Assembly (NCBI GenBank): GCA_944391485.1
Contig: CALXTQ010000010.1
Location: 1-64,000, forward strand
Length of the DNA: 64,000 nt
Direction: 5' to 3'
Source: an uncultured Alphaproteobacteria bacterium
GTDB taxonomy: Bacteria > Pseudomonadota > Alphaproteobacteria > RF32 > CAG-239
Part shown: positions 18,368 through 27,216 of the stretch, in pieces
How the letters are laid out: each line of letters starts with the position of its first letter
Position numbering within the stretch: the first letter of the stretch is position 1
Translations under genes and position numbers: made by a program
Notes under the pieces: generated by a model
Database searches by the model: none
What the model was told of the DNA's origin: nothing
What the model saw: only the letters and a program-made list of their open reading frames with translations

Positions 18368-19333
18368 ATGGCAGAATTAAATTTTGAGCTTTACAACAAT
18401 CAGCTGGTACAACAGGTCGTAGGCGTTTCCGACGCCAACCTGAAACTGATGGAAAACCTCCTCAATGTAGAGATCTGCTCCTTCGGCAATCAGATAACCA
18501 TCCGCGGCGAGCAGGAAGCTGTTGACCAGGCCAAAACGGCCATTGACGTCCTGTACCACAAAGTCAGCAAGGGCATCGAAATCGGCGAGCAGGAAGTCAA
18601 AGCCGCCGTCCGCATGAGCGAAGAAGGCCCCGAAAAAATTGACGAGCAGAACTTAAACGACATTGTTCTCAAAACAAAAAAACGTCATATTTATCCCCGT
18701 TCCGCCACGCAGGCCAGATATATTCAGGAAATGATGAAAAACGAACTGGTTTTCGGACTGGGTCCTGCCGGTACGGGTAAAACCTATCTTGCCGTCGCGC
18801 TTGCCGTATCCATGATGCTCGAAGGCCGGATCGACAAAATTATTTTATCCCGTCCCGCCGTGGAAGCCGGCGAAAACCTCGGCTTTCTTCCCGGCGACCT
18901 GAAAGACAAGGTAGACCCCTACCTACGTCCGCTTTACGATGCTCTTTACGAGATGCTGCCGGCGGAACAAGTTGATAAAAAGCTGGCTCTCGGCGAAATA
19001 GAAATCGCTCCGCTGGCCTTCATGCGCGGCCGCACGCTGTCCAACGCTTTTGTTATCCTGGATGAAGCGCAGAATACCACTCCCATGCAGATGAAAATGT
19101 TTCTGACCCGTCTGGGTGAAAATTCCCGCATGGTTGTCAACGGCGACCTCAGCCAGGTTGACCTCCCGCGCGGAACCATTTCCGGACTGAAAGATGCCCT
19201 CGATACTCTTGAAAACGTATCCAGCATCAGCTCCGTGACTTTCAGCGCCAATGATGTCGTCCGCCACGGTCTGGTCGCAAAAATCGTCAAGGCTTATGAA
19301 GAGAAGGGCAAAAAGCAGCACGGTTATGACTAA
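18368..19333 (+). CDS. phoH: PhoH family ATPase (YbeZ)
   Basis: P-loop ATPase that works with YbeY in RNA and ribosome maturation. Residues 1-100 include a small N-terminal KH-like region. Walker A is GPAGTGKT; the following PhoH blocks are LSRPAVEAGENLGFLPGDL and FVILDEAQNTTPMQMKMFLT (Walker B). The product is 321 residues. I start at the ATG at 18368, which follows the miaB stop closely; an in-frame GTG within miaB is less likely. It overlaps ybeY by 8 nt. Confidence 0.95.
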   Translation: MAELNFELYNNQLVQQVVGVSDANLKLMENLLNVEICSFGNQITIRGEQEAVDQAKTAIDVLYHKVSKGIEIGEQEVKAAVRMSEEGPEKIDEQNLNDIVLKTKKRHIYPRSATQARYIQEMMKNELVFGLGPAGTGKTYLAVALAVSMMLEGRIDKIILSRPAVEAGENLGFLPGDLKDKVDPYLRPLYDALYEMLPAEQVDKKLALGEIEIAPLAFMRGRTLSNAFVILDEAQNTTPMQMKMFLTRLGENSRMVVNGDLSQVDLPRGTISGLKDALDTLENVSSISSVTFSANDVVRHGLVAKIVKAYEEKGKKQHGYD

Positions 19334-19844
19334 AACACAGTTAAGCATCAGCCTCAACGAACCCGCCTGGGAAGACAGCCTGGACGATATAGAAAACATC
19401 TCCGGCGCCGTCGTCGCGCAAGCCGTTGAATTTGTCCGCGGAAATGAAAATATTGATTTCATGAATCTGGACAAACCGCTGCTTGTCAACCTCTGCCTCA
19501 GCGACGACAACGAGGTCCGCACCCTGAACCGGGAATTTCGCGGCATGGACCGACCGACCAATGTTTTGTCATTCGCCAATATCGACGCGGAAGACTTCGA
19601 ACAGAGTCTGGATATCTATGACGAAATCGAGCTCGGAGACATTATCATCGCGCTGGAAACCCTGAAGCGCGAAGCCGCGGAAAAAGGAATATCTCTCCGC
19701 GACCATTATTGTCATCTTCTGACTCACGGCGTTCTGCATCTTTTGGGATTTGACCATATTGAAGATGAAGAAGCCGAACATATGGAAAACTTTGAAATAA
19801 AGATTCTGGAATTGTTGAACATCAAAAACCCTTATGAGGAGTAA
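19326..19844 (+). CDS. ybeY: Endoribonuclease / rRNA maturation factor YbeY
   Basis: Zinc-dependent RNase of the UPF0054 family needed for 16S rRNA 3' processing and 70S quality control. The diagnostic zinc motif HGVLHLLGFDH is present (HxxxHxxGxxH), as is the block REFRGMDRPTNVLSF. The 172-residue length is normal. The start ATG lies inside the last codons of phoH, and corC begins 3 nt after the stop, so the three are translationally coupled. Confidence 0.95.
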   Translation: MTKTQLSISLNEPAWEDSLDDIENISGAVVAQAVEFVRGNENIDFMNLDKPLLVNLCLSDDNEVRTLNREFRGMDRPTNVLSFANIDAEDFEQSLDIYDEIELGDIIIALETLKREAAEKGISLRDHYCHLLTHGVLHLLGFDHIEDEEAEHMENFEIKILELLNIKNPYEE

Positions 19845-19847
19845 AAC

Positions 19848-20732
19848 ATGTCTGACGACGCGCACCAACGAAATCTGTGGCAATGCTGCAAAAGTTTTTT
19901 CAGTACCAAACCGGCTGAAACCGTCCGCGAAACGATAGAAGATCTTATTGAAGAAGCCAACCAAAGCGGCGAGGACCAGTTCAGCGAGCACGAACAGCTG
20001 CTTCTGAACAATATTCTGTACCTGAAAGACAAAAAATGCTGTCATGCCATGATTCCGCGGGCCAACATCATTGCTTTTCATAAAGACGGTACAGTCGGAG
20101 AGCTGGCTGACCTGATGGTTACCAAAGGCCATTCGCGGATTCCGGTTTACGGAGAATCTCTGGACGACATTATCGGCATTGTCCACATCATTGACCTGGC
20201 AAAGCTTTTACTTAAAGGCGAAAAGAATATTAAAGTTGGAGACATCGTTACCCGCGAAATCAAATTCGTCTCGCCGTCAATGCGCGTGCTGGATCTGCTG
20301 CGCGACATGCAGGCCAACAAAGTCCACATGGCCATGGTCGTCGACGAGTACGGCGGCATAGACGGGCTTGTAACGATTGAGGACCTTCTCGAGGAAATCG
20401 TCGGCGATATCGAGGACGAATATGACTTTGAGGAACAGCACGTCATCACACTGCAGGAAGAAGGGATAATTCTGGCCGACGCCCGCGCCGAACTGGAAGA
20501 AATAAAAGAAACGGCGGGGCTGGATCTCTGCTCGATGATCGACTGCGGCGAGCTCGAAATAGACACACTGGGCGGCTATGTTTTCCACATTGCGCAGCGG
20601 ATTCCGAGCCGCGGCGAAATCATCGACGGGCCTCAGGGCATAAAATTCCGCATTCTGGAAGTCGACCCGCGCCGGATAAAAAAAGTCATGATCATCAAAC
20701 CGAAAGCCAAAAAAGAAACGCCCGATGCCTGA
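19848..20732 (+). CDS. corC: CBS domain protein of the CorC/HlyC family
   Basis: A 294-residue cytoplasmic protein with two CBS domains (about residues 65-185; PRANIIAFHKDG and EYGGIDGLVTIEDLLEEIVG) and a C-terminal CorC_HlyC domain (about 205-285; LGGYVFHIAQRIPSRGE). It lacks the DUF21 membrane domain of larger homologues. Members are linked to Mg/Co efflux, and in alphaproteobacteria it is almost always between ybeY and lnt. GAGGAG precedes the ATG. It overlaps lnt by 8 nt. The ion-efflux role is family knowledge and unproven for this position. Confidence 0.93.
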   Translation: MSDDAHQRNLWQCCKSFFSTKPAETVRETIEDLIEEANQSGEDQFSEHEQLLLNNILYLKDKKCCHAMIPRANIIAFHKDGTVGELADLMVTKGHSRIPVYGESLDDIIGIVHIIDLAKLLLKGEKNIKVGDIVTREIKFVSPSMRVLDLLRDMQANKVHMAMVVDEYGGIDGLVTIEDLLEEIVGDIEDEYDFEEQHVITLQEEGIILADARAELEEIKETAGLDLCSMIDCGELEIDTLGGYVFHIAQRIPSRGEIIDGPQGIKFRILEVDPRRIKKVMIIKPKAKKETPDA

Positions 20733-22248
20733 CATTCTGCGCAGATATCCCAAAATACTCGCTCTGCTGGCCGGAACTTTTTCGGTTCTGTCCCTGCCGC
20801 CGTATCTAAATTTTCCGGTTCTGTTCGCAACGCTAGGCTGTCTCCTGCTTCTTCTGGACGAGGCGCCTTCTTTCCGGGCAGCGTTTGCCCGCGGCTACTG
20901 GTTCGGGTTCGGTTATTTTGCGGCCGGTCTGGCCTGGATAGGCAACGCCCTTCTTATTGACGCTCAGTCTTTCGGCTGGCTGTACCCGATAGCGTTTCTG
21001 GCCTCCGGCGCGTTTTTCGGTCTGTTTATCGCCGTCCCAGCATGGCTTGCCTACTGGTTTAAAAATTTCTATGCCAAATATCTGGCATTTGCATCCCTCT
21101 GGGTGTTGTCCGAATGGCTGCGCAGCTTTATTCTTACCGGCTTCCCCTGGAACCTTCTGGGAACAGCCTTCGCATTCAGCACGGAAACGCTTCAGGCCGC
21201 TTCGGTTTTCGGAACTTACGGTCTGTCATTTTTCGCTTTGCTGATAAGTATGGCACCGGCGCTTGTCATCCGCTGCCGCACCCGCGCATCATGGATCGTT
21301 TCCGCCGTAATGATTGTCGGTTTGTCGGTCTTTATCGGTATTTTCGGTGTCTGGCGGCTGCAAAAATATCCCGACACTGAACAGAGCAACCTGACGATAC
21401 GGATTGTTCAGCCGTCAATTCCACAAACCCTAAAATGGAATAAGCAGCTGCTGCTGGACAATTTTATGGATTATATCGACCTCAGCCGTCAGCCGGGATT
21501 AGAAAACATTGACTTTGTCATCTGGGGCGAAACGGCAACACCCTACGCGCTGGATTATGAAAAAGATTACCGCAGCCTGATTACGCAGGCTGTCCCCGAA
21601 AAGGGTCATCTCATAACCGGCCTGGTCCGATACGAACCGTCGGAAAACAACGAATACCGTCCCCTGAATTCAATGTTTATCCTTGACCGCAAGGGAAACA
21701 TTTCCGGTTTTTACGACAAAGTGCATCTGGTACCCTTTGGAGAATATATTCCTCTGCGCGGCTGGCTTCCGTCCTGGATACGCCCCGTAACCAATACAAT
21801 CGCCGATTTTCTTCCCGGTCGGGGACACAAGGTATTCCAAATAGACGGCTACCCTTCTTTTGGCGCGCTTATCTGTTACGAGATTATATTTCCCGCTGAA
21901 GTAGTAGACATTTCTAATATACCGGAATGGCTTGTCAACCTAACCAATGACGGCTGGTACGGCGACAGCGCTGGTCCTTATCAGCATCTGACGACAGCGC
22001 GTCTGCGGGCGGTGGAAGAAGGAATTACCATAGTCAGAGCCGCTAATTCGGGGATCAGCGCCGTCATCTCCAAAACCGGACGCATCCTTTCCGCTCTGCC
22101 GCTGAACGAGCGTGGAATTCTGGACACAAAACTTCCAAAACATCTCAAAATATCAACCATTTATGGAAAATCAGGAAATTTCATCGTTTTAATATTGCTT
22201 TTGGGTAATATAGCATTTGCTGCTATATTGAATTTATTAAAACGATAA
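20725..22248 (+). CDS. lnt: Apolipoprotein N-acyltransferase
   Basis: Inner-membrane enzyme that adds the third acyl chain to lipoproteins. The 507-residue protein has six or so hydrophobic segments in the first 230 residues and one at the C-terminus. Between them lies the nitrilase-like domain with the expected triad: Glu in WGETATPY (E269), Lys in YDKVHLVPFGEY and Cys in LICYEIIFP. It is the last gene of the miaB-lnt run; a separate promoter follows for the regulator gene. No oddities seen. Confidence 0.96.
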   Translation: MPDILRRYPKILALLAGTFSVLSLPPYLNFPVLFATLGCLLLLLDEAPSFRAAFARGYWFGFGYFAAGLAWIGNALLIDAQSFGWLYPIAFLASGAFFGLFIAVPAWLAYWFKNFYAKYLAFASLWVLSEWLRSFILTGFPWNLLGTAFAFSTETLQAASVFGTYGLSFFALLISMAPALVIRCRTRASWIVSAVMIVGLSVFIGIFGVWRLQKYPDTEQSNLTIRIVQPSIPQTLKWNKQLLLDNFMDYIDLSRQPGLENIDFVIWGETATPYALDYEKDYRSLITQAVPEKGHLITGLVRYEPSENNEYRPLNSMFILDRKGNISGFYDKVHLVPFGEYIPLRGWLPSWIRPVTNTIADFLPGRGHKVFQIDGYPSFGALICYEIIFPAEVVDISNIPEWLVNLTNDGWYGDSAGPYQHLTTARLRAVEEGITIVRAANSGISAVISKTGRILSALPLNERGILDTKLPKHLKISTIYGKSGNFIVLILLLGNIAFAAILNLLKR

Positions 22249-22325
22249 GCCGTTGAAAATAGACAAGGAATCAACCCGATTGATTTATCGTCTGTCAATA
22301 ATATAAAATATTATATAAAATTCTG

Positions 22326-22354
22326 TTGACGAAATCATACGAAAATCATATTTA
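22326..22354 (+). promoter_or_regulatory. Promoter of the HTH regulator gene
   Basis: TTGACG (22326-22331) and TATTTA (22349-22354) with exactly 17 nt between them, 32 nt before the ATG at 22386. The gap 22249-22385 is AT-rich. This shows the regulator is transcribed independently of lnt. Confidence 0.65.
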
Positions 22355-22385
22355 TAGGGTATAGACTAATATAAAGGAATAAAAA

Positions 22386-22883
22386 ATGACTGCAGAAACT
22401 CCAAAAAAATCTAGCCGTGGTAGAACGCCAAGTGGGGAACCTAATCCCATTGACGTTCACGTCGGCAACCGTATTAGATTAAGACGTACTCTGCTGGGGT
22501 TAAGTCAGGAAAAACTGGCCTCGCTTCTGGGGTTGACGTTCCAACAGGTACAGAAATACGAACGCGGCATGAACCGTGTCGGTGCGAGTCGTCTGTGGGA
22601 CATCGGAAAAGTCCTTGAAGTACCTATCGGTTTTTTCTACGAGGATATGGACAAAGAGGTTGCAAACCAGAGCCCCCGCATGTTCAGCCTGCCTGAAAAC
22701 ACGCCTTTGGCCCTTGCTGAGGAAGAAGAGCATTTTGACATAGACCCGATGCACCGTCAGGAAACCATCGAACTGGTCAAAGCCTATTACAAAATTCCGA
22801 ACCGTAAAGCGGCCAAACATATGTTTGACCTGATCATTGCCATGTCAAAAACAACTTACAACAATGATGATGAAGACAAATAA
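22386..22883 (+). CDS. XRE-family helix-turn-helix transcriptional regulator
   Basis: A 165-residue protein with an N-terminal Cro/CI-type HTH (about residues 25-80: GNRIRLRRTLLGLSQEKLAS and then TFQQVQKYERGMNRVGASRL). It is followed by an acidic linker and a helical C-terminal section. This regulator type sits between lnt and metK in many alphaproteobacteria; its targets are generally unknown. AAAGGAATAAAAA precedes the ATG. A terminator follows, so it is monocistronic here. I infer no specific ligand. Confidence 0.92.
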   Translation: MTAETPKKSSRGRTPSGEPNPIDVHVGNRIRLRRTLLGLSQEKLASLLGLTFQQVQKYERGMNRVGASRLWDIGKVLEVPIGFFYEDMDKEVANQSPRMFSLPENTPLALAEEEEHFDIDPMHRQETIELVKAYYKIPNRKAAKHMFDLIIAMSKTTYNNDDEDK

Positions 22884-22899
22884 CTTCTGTACAATCGGT

Positions 22900-22932
22900 A
22901 AAAAAAGCTGGCAACTTGCCGGCTTTTTTTTA
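22900..22932 (+). terminator. Intrinsic terminator after the HTH regulator gene
   Basis: Hairpin AAAAAAGCTGGC / GCCGGCTTTTTTTT with a short loop, 17 nt after the stop codon. One G.T pair is in the stem. It separates the regulator from metK. Confidence 0.88.
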
Positions 22933-22972
22933 TACTTGAAAACAAAAATATTATCAGAACGGAATTTTAAAC

Positions 22973-24127
22973 ATGCGTTACCTTTTCACATCAGAATCTG
23001 TCTCTGAGGGACATCCGGACAAAGTCTGCGACCGCATATCGGACACCATTGTCGACCTGTACCTTTCCAAGGACAACGCAAGCCGCACGGCCATAGAAAC
23101 GCTGGCTACAACCAATAAAGTCATTGTCGCCGGAGAAACAAGCTGCGGCGCCTATGTCAGTCAGGAAGAGATCGACCATTGCATCCGGGAAGCAATCCGG
23201 GACATCGGTTATGATCAGAAAGGATTCAGCTGGCAGACGGTAAATATTGAAAATTTGCTGCATCATCAATCCTGCGACATTGCGCTCGGCGTAGACAATG
23301 ACGGAGCCGGCGATCAGGGCATTATGTTCGGTTACGCCAAAAAAGAAAGCGGGTTTGACAGCAATTACATGCCTCTGGCCATATTTTTTGCCAACCGGAT
23401 TCTGAAAAATCTCGGAGACGCCCGCCGTCGGGGCGACGTTCCCGGCATCGGCCCTGATGCCAAAAGCCAGGTAACGGTAGAATACGAAAATGGCAAACCT
23501 GTCGGCATCAGCTCAGTAGTCTTATCCACCCAGCATTCTGAAAAGCTGTCGCAGGTCGACGTGCGCGAAATCGCCCGCGGATACATTGCCCAAACCCTGC
23601 CTGCGGACTGGATGCCGGCCGAAAAAGATATTCTTGTCAATCCCACCGGACGGTTTGTCATCGGCGGCCCGGACGGCGACACCGGCCTGACGGGACGCAA
23701 AATCATCGTTGACAATTACGGCGGCTACGCGCCGCACGGCGGCGGAGCCTTTTCCGGAAAAGATCCGACCAAAGTCGACCGGTCCGCGGCCTACATGCTG
23801 CGGTACCTTGCCAAAAACATTGTCGCCGCGGGTCTGGCCGAAGAATGTCTGCTCCAGATTTCCTATGCCATCGGCATTGCCCGGCCACTGTCTTTATACA
23901 TCAGCACCAACGGTACGGCCGTCGTTGACGAGCGGAAAATTCTCCGATTTATTGAGGAAAACATAGATTTGTCCCCCCGCGGTATTATCAGCCGTCTGCA
24001 GCTCAGACGACCGATTTATACGCCGACTTCCGCTTACGGGCACTTCGGGCGCGCGCCGCAGGCCGACGGAGGTTTTTCTTGGGAAAAATTAGATTTAGTA
24101 GACGAGTTGAAACATGCTGTTAAGTGA
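22973..24127 (+). CDS. metK: S-adenosylmethionine synthetase
   Basis: Makes SAM from methionine and ATP. The 384 residues show the ATP-binding start [18 protein letters not shown], the [10 protein letters not shown] block and the phosphate loop [18 protein letters not shown]. All are typical. The ATG at 22973 follows ACGGA. Only 40 nt separate it from the upstream terminator, and I see no room for a SAM riboswitch. trmB overlaps its end by 14 nt, so the methyl donor and a tRNA methyltransferase are cotranscribed. Confidence 0.97.
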   Translation: MRYLFTSESVSEGHPDKVCDRISDTIVDLYLSKDNASRTAIETLATTNKVIVAGETSCGAYVSQEEIDHCIREAIRDIGYDQKGFSWQTVNIENLLHHQSCDIALGVDNDGAGDQGIMFGYAKKESGFDSNYMPLAIFFANRILKNLGDARRRGDVPGIGPDAKSQVTVEYENGKPVGISSVVLSTQHSEKLSQVDVREIARGYIAQTLPADWMPAEKDILVNPTGRFVIGGPDGDTGLTGRKIIVDNYGGYAPHGGGAFSGKDPTKVDRSAAYMLRYLAKNIVAAGLAEECLLQISYAIGIARPLSLYISTNGTAVVDERKILRFIEENIDLSPRGIISRLQLRRPIYTPTSAYGHFGRAPQADGGFSWEKLDLVDELKHAVK

Positions 24128-24842
24128 TAAACCAAAATTTTTCGGACGGCGCAAAGGCCGTATAATCCGCAAAGCCAAAACGACGCTGCTTGAGGCGTTT
24201 CTGCCGCAGATCCGCATTACGGAAGAGACAGTTTTTGATCCCCGCACCCTGTTTGGCAAACCGGTTGAAAAAATCTGCCTCGAAATAGGATTCGGAAACG
24301 GCGAGCATCTGGCCGGACAAGCCCGCAACAATCCCCAAACAGGCTTCATCGGCGCGGAAGTTTTTCAAAACGGCGTCGCCAATCTTCTGACTCTTCTGAC
24401 CGGCATCCGGGAAGGAACCAATCTTCCCGAACAAATTTGCCTGGAAGATGGAAGAGAAGACAATATTCGGGTTTTTGACAATGATATGCGCCTTCTGTTT
24501 CCCAAAATTCCGGCCGGATTTTTGGATAAGGTTTTTGTTCTGTTCCCTGACCCGTGGCCCAAAAAAAGACATGCTTCGCGCCGCTTCATCAACCCCGAAA
24601 ATCTGGCGGAGATATCCCGTATTTTGAAACCGGGAGGAATCCTGCGCGTGGCAACCGACCATAAAATATACAAAGCCTGGACTCTGCGTCAACTGCACGA
24701 TTGTCCGGACTTTGAGTGGACGGCAACCTGCGGCGGCGACTGGAAACACGAACCTGAAGACTGGGTCGAAACCAAATACCAACGCAAAGCCATCCGCGAA
24801 GGACGGCGCCCGGTGTTTTTGGACTTCCGAAAAATATCCTGA
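24114..24842 (+). CDS. trmB: tRNA (guanine-N7-)-methyltransferase
   Basis: Methylates G46 of the tRNA variable loop using SAM. The 242-residue protein has the SAM-binding motif [13 protein letters not shown] at about residues 56-68 and the family hallmark [11 protein letters not shown], with TKYQRKAI near the end. The N-terminal [11 protein letters not shown] is typical of alphaproteobacterial TrmB. The start overlaps metK. In related genomes the next genes are often rimP and nusA, but here a DUF4186 gene follows 2 nt later. Confidence 0.95.
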   Translation: MLLSDKPKFFGRRKGRIIRKAKTTLLEAFLPQIRITEETVFDPRTLFGKPVEKICLEIGFGNGEHLAGQARNNPQTGFIGAEVFQNGVANLLTLLTGIREGTNLPEQICLEDGREDNIRVFDNDMRLLFPKIPAGFLDKVFVLFPDPWPKKRHASRRFINPENLAEISRILKPGGILRVATDHKIYKAWTLRQLHDCPDFEWTATCGGDWKHEPEDWVETKYQRKAIREGRRPVFLDFRKIS

Positions 24843-24844
24843 AA

Positions 24845-25327
24845 ATGCCCGCGGATATTGAAAACATTTTAGAACGGCTGTCGCGTTCCAAATTTCGCGG
24901 CCGCTTCTGCCTTAAGGCAAAAGACAAAGACTATGTTCGCCAAAAAGGATTGAAGACGATTCGCCGACATGCCGAAGATTTTATCGCAAAACGCATTGCT
25001 CCAGCTCGCATAAGCAATGACGGCAGACAGACACCCATGAAAGGGCATCCGGTTTTCGTCGCGCAGCATGCGACAGCCTGCTGCTGCCGGCAGTGCATCA
25101 GCAAATGGCACGGCTTTATGCCCGGAACGGAACTCACTGCTGAACAGCAAAAATATCTAACCGATGTCATCATGAGATGGATTGAAATACAGAACCAATC
25201 GCCGTACGCAGCCCCCTCTCCTGTAGACATCATCCCCAAACGCCGTGAAAAACCCCGCACGGCAGTTTCCGGAGATTCCCGACGGCAAAAGAACAGACAA
25301 TACCCTACTGAAAACCTCTTAATATGA
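24845..25327 (+). CDS. DUF4186 family protein
   Basis: A 160-residue protein recognised as DUF4186 from its order of conserved blocks: LSRSKFRGRFCLKAKD, then IRRHAEDFIAKRIAPA, NDGRQTPMKGHPVFVAQHAT and CCCRQCISKWHG. The His/Cys-rich centre (HPVFVAQHATACCCRQC) looks metal-binding, but no activity is established for the family. The last 40 residues are basic and probably disordered. It directly follows trmB and is likely cotranscribed with metK-trmB. Its 3' end overlaps the converging gene 25319-25834 by 9 nt. Confidence 0.88.
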   Translation: MPADIENILERLSRSKFRGRFCLKAKDKDYVRQKGLKTIRRHAEDFIAKRIAPARISNDGRQTPMKGHPVFVAQHATACCCRQCISKWHGFMPGTELTAEQQKYLTDVIMRWIEIQNQSPYAAPSPVDIIPKRREKPRTAVSGDSRRQKNRQYPTENLLI

Positions 25328-25834
25328 AGGATACGAATTAATTGTCGGATCAATATTCGGTTCGCTGATTGTATTAATGTCGCTTGCCGGATATGACTGT
25401 ACGTCATAAATTCTGTCTCCCGATTTATAAAGCGTATTCTGAATCTGTTCGTTTACCTGTTGCGGTGAATCCTGCGGACTGACGGGAGGATTCTGCGGCA
25501 GTTCTTCATTGAGAGACGGCAAAACTTCCGGCGCCGGATTTTTACTTTTTGCCTTTTGTCCAGAAAGTTTTGCCTCAACAGCATCAGAGCTGTCGGCATT
25601 TGTCTCAGTTACAATCGGATTTCCCAACGGATTGGAGGAGCCGGCCGCCTGCTCGACGACAAACTCATCCGGGTCTCCCGGCGCTTTGCGCGAAGCGCCG
25701 TATATAACCGTCGGCACAGAACCGCCCATATTTTCCTCGCAAACGGCACTCTGGTTCATCTGGGCATAGGATTCGCTGTTGATCGCGCACATGGCCCACA
25801 TCAGCATTGTCAGATTTCGCAAAGCCTCATTCAT
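25319..25834 (-). CDS. Small exported protein of unknown function
   Basis: Not recognised. The 171-residue product starts MNEALRNLTMLMWAMCAINS, a plausible short signal peptide. The rest is Pro/Ser/Asn/Gln-rich and low in hydrophobicity (for example LPQNPPVSPQDSPQQVNEQI), so probably an extended exported or surface protein. Two Cys occur, at about residues 16 and 31. I chose the ATG at 25834 behind GCGAGG; the frame is open 21 codons further. It lies just after the terminator of the acetate kinase genes and overlaps the DUF4186 gene tail to tail. Codon use looks like its neighbours. Confidence 0.65.
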   Translation of the reverse strand: MNEALRNLTMLMWAMCAINSESYAQMNQSAVCEENMGGSVPTVIYGASRKAPGDPDEFVVEQAAGSSNPLGNPIVTETNADSSDAVEAKLSGQKAKSKNPAPEVLPSLNEELPQNPPVSPQDSPQQVNEQIQNTLYKSGDRIYDVQSYPASDINTISEPNIDPTINSYPSY

Positions 25835-25867
25835 GTCAACCTCGCAAATTTCGTTGAATTCTGCACA

Positions 25868-25905
25868 AAGAAATAGTCCTTGTTCCGCCGGAAACAAGGA
25901 CTATT
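25868..25905 (-). terminator. Terminator after the downstream acetate kinase gene
   Basis: Perfect 13-bp stem, AATAGTCCTTGTT (25872-25884) with AACAAGGACTATT (25893-25905), and an 8-nt loop. On the minus strand it continues TTTCTTTG, a modest U-tract. Confidence 0.75.
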
Positions 25906-25932
25906 AATAAAAAAAGCAGATACTGCGCGTAA

Positions 25933-27138
25933 TTATGCGGCCCGGACAGCCTCATCATCCAGAAAAGCATAAGTATCTCGGGCGATGACCAGCTCCTCAT
26001 TTGTCGGAATAACCAGCACTTTCACCTTAGACGCCGGCGTTGTAATCTCCATGGCTTTTCCGCGCTGATGATTCGCCTCGTCGTCAATCTCGATTCCCAG
26101 ATAAGCAAGCCTCTCACAGATTCTCTTGCGGATAAACGACCGGTTTTCGCCAATTCCTGCCGTAAAAATAATCGCGTCCACACCGCCCAGAATGGCAATA
26201 TAACCGCCGATCTGTTTTACCAGCTGGTGCACATAAACATCAACGGCAGTAATGGCATCCTGATTGCCGGCCAGACACTGCGTCTCAACATCGCGCAGAT
26301 CCGTAAGCCCTCTGGTCAGTCCTTTCCAGCCGCTTTCCTTGTTCATTAAAGCGTTAACCTCATCGGCCGTTTTATGCTGGGTTTTCATAATATGCAGCGG
26401 AATATACGGGTCAATGTCGCCGCAGCGGCTGGCCATCATAAACCCGGCGACCGGCGTAAAGCCCATGGACGTATCGACCGAGCGGCCGTTTTCAATCGCC
26501 GTAATCGAGGCGCCGCCGCCGAGATGACAGCTGATAAATTTACCCTTAAAGCCAAGCATTTTCGCGGCTTCTTCCGAAACATACTTATGCGATGTGCCGT
26601 GAAAGCCGTATTTGCGGATTCCGTACTTTTCATATTGTTCCAGCGGCAGAGCATACAGATAGGCCTCTTTTTTCATGCTCTGATGAAACGCCGTGTCAAA
26701 AGCGGCCACCTGCCGGACTTTGGGCAGTATTTTGGAAATTGCCTCGATTCCGTATAAGAAAGCAGCACCGTGCAACGGCAGCAGATCCGCTGTCTCGCGC
26801 GCTTTGGCCAGCACATCGTCGTCAATAACCACAGATTTGTCAAAATACTCGCCGCCATGTCCCATCCGGTGGCCGACCGCGTCGATTTCATCCACGCTCT
26901 TAATCGGGCCGGACAGCAAAATATTCAGAATTTCCTGAATGGCGTCGCTGTGATCTTTCAGCTCTATGTCGCGGATCTGTTTTTCTTTTCCCAGAGCTTC
27001 CATACTGATAAACGAACCGCCGGCGCCGATGCGTTCGGCATTTCCTTTGGCAATAACGCTGTGGCTGTCGCCTTCCATATTAAATAACTGGTATTTAACC
27101 GTCGTCGAGCCCGAGTTCAGTACGAGTATCTTTTTCAT
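25933..27138 (-). CDS. ackA: Acetate kinase, second (downstream) paralogue
   Basis: Acetate kinase forms ATP from acetyl phosphate. The 401-residue protein has the ASKHA motifs LNSGSTTVKYQLF, VGHRMGHGG, FDTAFHQ, FHGTSHKYV, SRCGDIDPY and IPTNEELVIA. The usual PLHNPA substrate loop reads PLHGAA here, unlike the upstream copy, and the phosphate loop is HLGGGAS. Those changes could alter substrate range (other short acyl phosphates), but the catalytic Arg and His positions are kept. It lies 78 nt after the first ackA, behind an intrinsic terminator. The two copies look about half identical by eye, so the duplication is old or one copy was acquired. Confidence 0.9.
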   Translation of the reverse strand: MKKILVLNSGSTTVKYQLFNMEGDSHSVIAKGNAERIGAGGSFISMEALGKEKQIRDIELKDHSDAIQEILNILLSGPIKSVDEIDAVGHRMGHGGEYFDKSVVIDDDVLAKARETADLLPLHGAAFLYGIEAISKILPKVRQVAAFDTAFHQSMKKEAYLYALPLEQYEKYGIRKYGFHGTSHKYVSEEAAKMLGFKGKFISCHLGGGASITAIENGRSVDTSMGFTPVAGFMMASRCGDIDPYIPLHIMKTQHKTADEVNALMNKESGWKGLTRGLTDLRDVETQCLAGNQDAITAVDVYVHQLVKQIGGYIAILGGVDAIIFTAGIGENRSFIRKRICERLAYLGIEIDDEANHQRGKAMEITTPASKVKVLVIPTNEELVIARDTYAFLDDEAVRAA

Positions 27139-27161
27139 ATATGCTTCCTGTCCTGTTATTG

Positions 27162-27197
27162 AAATAAAAAATAGGGAGCTATCATAATAGCTCCCCG
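27162..27197 (-). terminator. Terminator between the two acetate kinase genes
   Basis: Stem GGGAGCTAT (27174-27182) with ATAGCTCCC (27187-27195), perfect over 9 bp with a 4-nt loop. On the minus strand it is followed by TATTTTTTATTT. The strong form implies the downstream ackA depends on readthrough or its own promoter, for which only about 20 nt are available. Confidence 0.88.
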
Positions 27198-27216
27198 TAT
27201 ATAAAGCACAAAATTC

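Noticed and set aside
22932..22972. SAM riboswitch before metK
   Set aside because: Only 40 nt lie between the upstream terminator and the start codon, with no recognisable SAM-II or SAM/SAH core.
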